Source of the DNA: Gordionus sp. m RMFG-2023
Taxonomy: Eukaryota; Nematomorpha; Gordioida; Chordodea; Parachordodidae
Length of the DNA: 64,000 nt
Assembly (NCBI RefSeq): GCF_954871325.1
Contig: NC_088776.1
Coordinates: forward strand, 18,476,052-18,540,051
Reading direction: 5' to 3'
Position 1 is the first letter of the stretch. Every line of letters begins with the position of its first letter. A program made the position numbers and the translations under genes. The notes beneath the pieces were generated by a model, which did no database searches, was not told where the DNA came from, and saw only the letters and a program-made list of their open reading frames with translations. This document shows, piece by piece, positions 58,498 to 64,000 of this stretch.

Positions 58498-58679
58498 TAA
58501 TGATGATAAATGGCTCAATTTTTATCAGGTTTAAAGCCGATCTATATAATTTTTTTAAGCGAAACTATCATATAAGCCTAGGTTGAGACCTAAACTTATA
58601 GGATGCTCAATTTTTTAGAAAAAAATACTCTTGCCTCAAGGTGTTTGACTGCTAGGATAAAGCTGATTTATCAACACTA
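58498..58679. mobile_element. Diverged hAT-like MITE
   Basis: Starts TAATGATGATAAATGGCTCA and ends AGCTGATTTATCAACACTA, imperfect inverted repeats that match the subfamily-A termini (TAGTGTTGTTAAATGGCTC). The core words are strongly changed and the flanking 8 bp do not match. Confidence 0.5.
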
Positions 58680-59227
58680 AAGGCAAATAGACCTATTTTA
58701 AAAATTTTTCAAATATTTAGATAAATTTAAAAATTTTAAATAGGTAGTTTGTTAGTTATTAGGTTAGTCAGTTTAATTGATATATTTTTTTTATCCAGTT
58801 CTAAGCCCTTTTAGCAATAAACCATTTTCATTATTATTGATTATTAGGTAATATTTAAAAATATTAAATCATTAGGAACATGTTGACAATCATGTTTAAA
58901 TGTATATAGATGAACATTTATAAGATTCAGAAATTAAACTTCTATATAAAAATATACCAATAAGAAGAATTCAAAAATAGCAAGATTAAATTTGATCAAT
59001 TTATAATTACTCTAGAAAGCATTATGCAGTACAGCTTCATGGATAGCTTTGATGAGGATAAAATAACTTTAATTATAATAAAAAAAAGATTTATTTTAAA
59101 AATTCTTTTTGATATATTCTATATTCAAAAAGAAAATTTGCAAAAGAACCTAGACGTACGATTTGGCGATGAGCAAATATAAAGAATCAGTTAAGAATTC
59201 AAATTAATTGAATATGAAATGATTGCG

Positions 59228-59400
59228 CTCAATGTATTAATGAAGATGCTCCTAATGAAAAATTTAAAAAATTCCTTAACTGTGTATATAATTTATATTG
59301 TAATCCTGCCGAGTGTGAAAGTGGCTTTCATTTTATGAAATTGTTTCTAGTAGATAAGAGTGATTTAATTAATAAATAATTTGTCAAATTTTATGTTCAT
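59228..59400 (+). pseudogene. hAT transposase C-terminal fragment (ZNF862-like type)
   Basis: One frame reads INEDAPNEKFKKFLNCVYNL then YCNPAECESGFHFMKLFLVD, KSDLIN and a stop, with FVKFYVHKY after it. The core (NPAECESGF..MKL....R/KS.L) is the dimerisation motif of hAT transposases related to ZNF862 (typically SSAECERGFS.MN.I....R..L). Nothing of the catalytic part or the element's ends could be located. Confidence 0.6.
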
Positions 59401-61830
59401 AAATATTAATAGAACTTCGAATTCGGTGGATTCCAGATCCATATCTAAATATAGAAAGGGAACTATGCCGAACTATGCGGTTTAAGCTAAGGCCTGATCC
59501 CAAGCTTCGCGGACCACGTTAATAATTAGCCTAGGAAAAATGGTCACAAAAAGTAGCTTGTGGAAATGTAACTTGGCCAAAAAAGTGCAGGAAAAATTAT
59601 ATGGAATAATTTCAAGTTTAAAAGTCTTCAGAACAATAATTTATATTTATATTATAGGTTACCTTGTTCGCCTGGAATTTTTTATTCCTAGCCTGTGAAA
59701 TAATTTTATATAAATTGTTGGCACAGCCCGTAATTTTTGTGAAGAAAAAAATTATAAATTTGATTTATTTTAGGTCTAAAAAATATTTGGAAATTTCAGG
59801 CAACTCAAGGAAGTATTTCGCAAATATTGTTCGATCCGAAAATTTTTGCGAAATTTTTACGGTTAGCCTATTTTCTTTTAAGCCAAAAGCATGCTGGTCA
59901 AGAGTTCGACAGAATATGTACATGCACATCTCTGTAGATTTTCTTTATAGTAACATTTATTTGCATGAGAATTAGAACATTCTATCTCAACTAGGAGAGT
60001 AATTCAAAAAAATTAAGTTTCTATCGTTTTCAATGGGATGGTTGACCTTATATCGGATTTAATTTGAGTTATTTAAAATATTTCGGATATATTAATATAA
60101 ATAGAATGGTATAGTTATAAAATATTGAATTATGTAAAAAAAATTATTCTTTACAAAAAGTGGATATAGAATATTTAATTCTAAGGCGATGATTTGTGGA
60201 AATTAGTTAAAAAATTTTTAAAAAATATAATGATACTTTAATATCTTCCAAATTGATGACTTACTCTAAATATTATATTCTAAGTTGTTTAGCAATTTTC
60301 AGTGTGTCATTCATTCATCATACAATTGTTTATCGAACACAATTTTTAAAAGGGATCATATGGTAGGTATTTCGTTTTTAAGATGTTTGTTAATTAGAGG
60401 ATAAAATAATTACATGCTACAAATTTTCATTATTCATCTGAGAATTAGAATCTTTTTCGTCCTTAATATAACCCTGAAGATTGGCCCGAATTACAGCACG
60501 GATCGGCTCAATTTTATATATTATTAAGTCTGAACCAACCATTATATTTTGGGGAAACATTTTCCAAAGATGCACAAGCATAGTTGACTACTTTTTATGT
60601 TTCTGCGACTAAATAATAAATGCATTAAGGCTACATCTAGTATTAGATAACATTTTTAAATATTATATTACAAAATTTAGACGAAGTGTCAAGTTAACTA
60701 CTAGGGAAGCAATCGAAAAATTTTTTTTTAACATTTGTCAAACTATAAATAAATAGAATTTGTCTTTATTTTTGAGTAAAATGATCAAGTACTGAATTAT
60801 GAAAGTTATTGGTAAATTTTAAATTTTTTAATAATTTTTTTTTTCAATCGAAATCAAAGATAGATTTAATAAACAATTTTGACTCATCCTGTTTCAACAA
60901 TAATATTTGATTCGTTTTAAAGATGAATAACCCCGGTCTGTACTTGCTGTTGTTTGAGCCAAAGTTCAGATAATTTCTTTAAAACTTTTCATCAAATCGG
61001 TAAACATTCTTTTTCTTACAAAATTCATCGTCCTGAAACACTGCCTTTAATTCGGTTTCCATCTTGTGTAAATCCAAAAATAATAAGTGTCATTTAAATT
61101 GTCGAAAAATTTTTTTGGAATATTTTGATTAAATATTTGGAATTTACAAATATCTAACAATTCGAAGAATTTGATATTTTTTATTGTATCGAACCGAAAT
61201 TTCATTGATTATATTATCTGTTATTTTCATTTTCAAAATTTTTTTGTATAGGGCAATCCGGATCTATTAGGTTTTTTTATCTAAATTGCCTTCAACATAT
61301 TCTTTTCCATTTTAATTTCTCCATAAAAATCAAATTTTCTTTATTTGATTTAACTAAATTTTAATATTTCAGACGAAATAGAATTAATTAAATTATTTTG
61401 AATATCGCTTGATAGTCCAATAAAAACTATACAATTTTTTTAATTGATGCTGCAATAATAAATTTTCTTCTGCGAGCAAATAATAAATTTATTCAATATA
61501 ATTTCCTCTATTTACTGAATTAGAAGATTTATCATCACCACGGAATTCTAGGTCCTAAATTCCAAGATGACATATAGAGTTGATCAATATTTCTCTATTT
61601 GATTTGACTTTCCAATTATGATGTTAGATTGATATTTTACACATCGAAGCTATCATATTTACAATAAGATTTTTGGCAATCGACTGCAAATGAGTGGTTG
61701 ATTCTTCGTTGAAAAATTATTCATTACAGAAAAAAAGTAAGAGTTATGTATTATGATATATATGGGATGTCGAATAGAAAGGAGAAAGTGGAAATGGAGA
61801 GCATTCATTCATTTTTTATATAATCATAAG
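59401..61830. other. Largely unassigned DNA with one coding-like patch
   Basis: 59400-59540 is less AT-rich (GAATTCGGTGGATTCCAG, AAGCTTCGCGGACCACG) and may be repeat-derived. On the minus strand at about 61090-60880 a frame with one stop reads LHKMETELKAVFQDDEFCKK, KNVYRFDEKF, then SNNSKYRPGLFIFKTNQILL; I do not recognise it. The rest is AT-rich without structure. Confidence 0.35.
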
Positions 61831-62285
61831 TAGTGTTGTTAATCGACTAAATTTAGTCGACTCACACACGACTAACTAATAGTTTTAGTCGAAAAATTCG
61901 ACTAAAAACTTTAGCAACTAAATTAGTCTATTAGTCGACTAATTTGGTCGACTAATTTAGTCGACTAAAACGACTAATTTAGTCGACTAAAACGACTAAT
62001 TTAGTCGACTAAAACGACTAATATAGTCGACTAAAACGACTAATATAGTCGACTAAAACGACTAACATAGTCGACTAAAACGACTAAAACAACTAATATA
62101 GTCGACTAAAACGACTAACATAGTCGACTAAAACGACTAATTTAGTCGACTAAAACGACTAATATAGTCGACTAAAACGACTAATTTAGTCGACTAAAAG
62201 AACTAATTAAGTCGACTAAAAGAACTAATTAAGTCGACTAAAAGAACTAATAAAGTCGACTAAATTAAGTCATTAAACATAACAT
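61831..62285. repeat. 22-bp GTCGAC-palindrome array between hAT-like ends
   Basis: The block begins TAGTGTTGTTAATCGACTAA, a hAT-type terminus, and closes GTCGACTAAATTAAGTCATT then AAACATAACA, which inverts to a similar sequence. Between 61910 and 62265 a 22-bp unit (GTCGACTAAAACGACTAATA plus TA or TT) is repeated about 15 times; late copies drift to GTCGACTAAAAGAACTAATT. Each unit has an AGTCGACT palindrome. No ORF. Confidence 0.8.
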
Positions 62286-64000
62286 AATCCTTATTTTTGA
62301 TAAATTTTTTAGGTAAAAATATATGTTGTAAAGATGTAAAAATAAAATTTCAGTGAAGATGTACCATCATAGAAAAATATTAATTGTTATTTTTGAAAAG
62401 TAAATAGATAAAAATATATTTATTGTAAAAGTGTTAAAATAAAATTTCAGTGAAGATGTACCATAGAAGAGTGACAATTATCATAATCGTTATTTGTGAA
62501 CTTTTTTGAATTTTTTTAAAACAAATAGGTAAAAATATATATTGTAAAGATGTTAAAATAAAATTTCAGTGAAGATGTACCGTAGATAGGTGACAATTAT
62601 CATAATCGTTATTTGTGAACTTTTTTGAATTTTTTTAAAATAAATAGGTAAAAATATATATTGTAAGGATGTTAAAATAAAATTTCAGTGAAGATGTACC
62701 GTAGATAGGTGACAATTATCATATTCGTTATTTGTGAATTTTTTGAATTTTTTTAAAATAAATAGGTAAAAATATATATTGTAAAGATGTTAAAATAAAA
62801 TTTCAGTGAAGATGTACCGTAGATAGGTGACAATTATCATAATCGTTATTTGTGAACTTTTTTAATTTTTTTCAAAATAATAGGTAAAAATATATATTGT
62901 AAAGATGTTAAAATAAAATTTCAGTGAAGATGTATCATAGAAAAGTGACAATTGTCATAATCGTTATTTGTGAACTTTTTTGAATTTTTTTAAAACAAAT
63001 AGGTAAAAATATATATTGTAAAGATGTTAAAATAAAATTTCAGTGAAGATGTACCATAGAAAAGTGACAATTGTCATAATCGTTATTTTTGAACTTTTTT
63101 GATTTTTTTTAAAACAAATAGGTATAAATATATATTGTAAAGATGTTAAAATAAAATTTCAGTGAAGATGTACCAGAGAAAAGTGACAATTGTCATAATC
63201 ATTATTTTTTAACTTTTTTGAATTTTTTAAAAGCAAATAGGTAAAAATATATATTGTAAAGATGTTAAAATAAAATTTCAGTGAAGATGTACCGTAGATA
63301 GGTGACAATTATCATAATCGTTATTTGTGAACTTTTTTGAATTTTTTTAAAACAAATAGGTAAAAATATATATTGTAAAGATGTTAAAATAAAATTTCAG
63401 TGAAGATGTACCATAGAAAAGTGACAATTGTCATAATCGTTATTTGTGAACTTTTTTGAATTTTTTTAAAACAAATAGGTAAAAATATATATTGTAAAGA
63501 TGTAAAAATAAAATTTCAGTGAAGATGTACCATAGAAAAGTGACAATTGTCATAATCGTTATTTGTGAACTTTTTTGAATTTTTTTAAAGTAAATAGGTA
63601 AAAATATATATTGTAAAGATGTTAAAATAAAATTTCAGTGAAGATGTACCGTAGATAGGTGACAATTATCATAATCGTTATTTGTGAACTTTTTTAATTT
63701 TTTTCAAAATAATAGGTAAAAATATATATTGTAAAGATGTTAAAATAAAATTTCAGTGAAGATGTATCATAGAAAAGTGACAATTGTCATAATCGTTATT
63801 TGTGAACTTTTTTGAATTTTTTTAAAACAAATAGGTAAAAATATATATTGTAAAGATGTTAAAATAAAATTTCAGTGAAGATGTACCATAGAAAAGTGAC
63901 AATTGTCATAATCGTTATTTTTGAACTTTTTTGATTTTTTTTAAAACAAATAGGTATAAATATATATTGTAAAGATGTTAAAATAAAATTTCAGTGAAGA
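62286..64000. repeat. 119-bp satellite running off the window, 832-bp higher-order period
   Basis: CAGTGAAGATGTA recurs at 62351, 62448, 62567, 62686, 62804, 62922, 63041, 63160, 63279, 63398, 63517, 63636, 63754, 63873 and 63992: mostly 118-119 bp apart. Unit words are AATAGGTAAAAATATATATT, GTAAAGATGTTAAAATAAAA, TTTCAGTGAAGATGTACC, GTGACAATTGTCATAATCG, TTATTTGTGAACTTTTTTGA. Copy-specific variants (TTTTCAAAATAATAGG, TGTATCATAG, GGTATAAATA) return exactly 832 bp (seven units) later. The array has no visible end at the window edge. Confidence 0.93.

Noticed and set aside
59880-59920. AGAGTTCGACA as a possible tRNA T-arm
   Set aside because: No acceptor, D-arm or anticodon arm can be folded around it.
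59664-59975. 103-codon plus-strand frame
   Set aside because: No recognisable motif, no supporting neighbour or splice structure; the length is possible by chance in this composition. Left unassigned.
61910-62265. 22-bp periodic repeats as a CRISPR or coding repeat
   Set aside because: There are no spacers between units and no open frame; the unit has an 8-bp palindrome typical of minisatellite or binding-site arrays.

Overview
This is a very AT-rich, repeat-choked piece of a metazoan nuclear genome. It is eukaryotic because three host genes can be followed exon by exon through GT-AG introns. It is animal because one gene encodes a FET-family RNA-binding protein (FUS/EWSR1/TAF15/Cabeza type), a family known from Metazoa. 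The species cannot be named from sequence alone. A small, AT-rich genome such as that of a parasitic cnidarian would fit the tiny introns (39-52 bp), but that is only a guess.

Host genes: (1) an inositol monophosphatase on the + strand, seven exons from 2671 to 17395, all splice phases consistent, 271 aa, all metal-site motifs kept. (2) A FET-family gene on the - strand, eight exons from 29031 down to 17557, 426 aa, with P/N/Q/F-rich N-terminus, RRM, RGG, RanBP2 zinc finger, RGG and a C-terminal PY signal. These two genes converge with only 161 bp between their stop codons. (3) ARPC4, subunit 4 of the Arp2/3 complex, on the - strand, four exons from 57664 down to 57024, 172 aa, with a first coding exon consisting of the start codon alone.

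Nearly everything else is mobile or tandem-repeat DNA. hAT transposons dominate: ten elements have exact 8-bp target-site duplications (at 936, 12980, 22422, 26502, 38732, 39806, 41634, 44376, 46651 and 55308), covering several terminal-repeat families, autonomous-size relics and small MITEs, some nested. A non-LTR retrotransposon (LINE) with an R2-like C-terminal zinc knuckle and nuclease region lies at 46602-53579, split by a 4-kb hAT. Two more fragments of the same kind lie at 1733-2290 and 9290-9545. A short LTR-flanked relic (5790-7476) sits in intron 1 of the phosphatase gene.

Layout: 1-2.5 kb, foldback repeat and a hAT with a LINE fragment; 2.7-17.4 kb, phosphatase gene with transposon-inflated introns; 17.6-29 kb, FET gene with an 8.8-kb intron; 31-37.2 kb, segmental duplications, a foldback element and a 126-bp satellite; 38.7-45.3 kb, nested hATs and a ~115-bp array; 45.8-53.6 kb, the LINE/hAT composite; 55-59.4 kb, MITEs, ARPC4 and a hAT remnant; 61.8-64 kb, a 22-bp palindromic array inside a hAT-like end pair and a 119-bp satellite running off the window with an 832-bp higher-order period. 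No rRNA, tRNA, CRISPR array or bacterial-type operon was seen.
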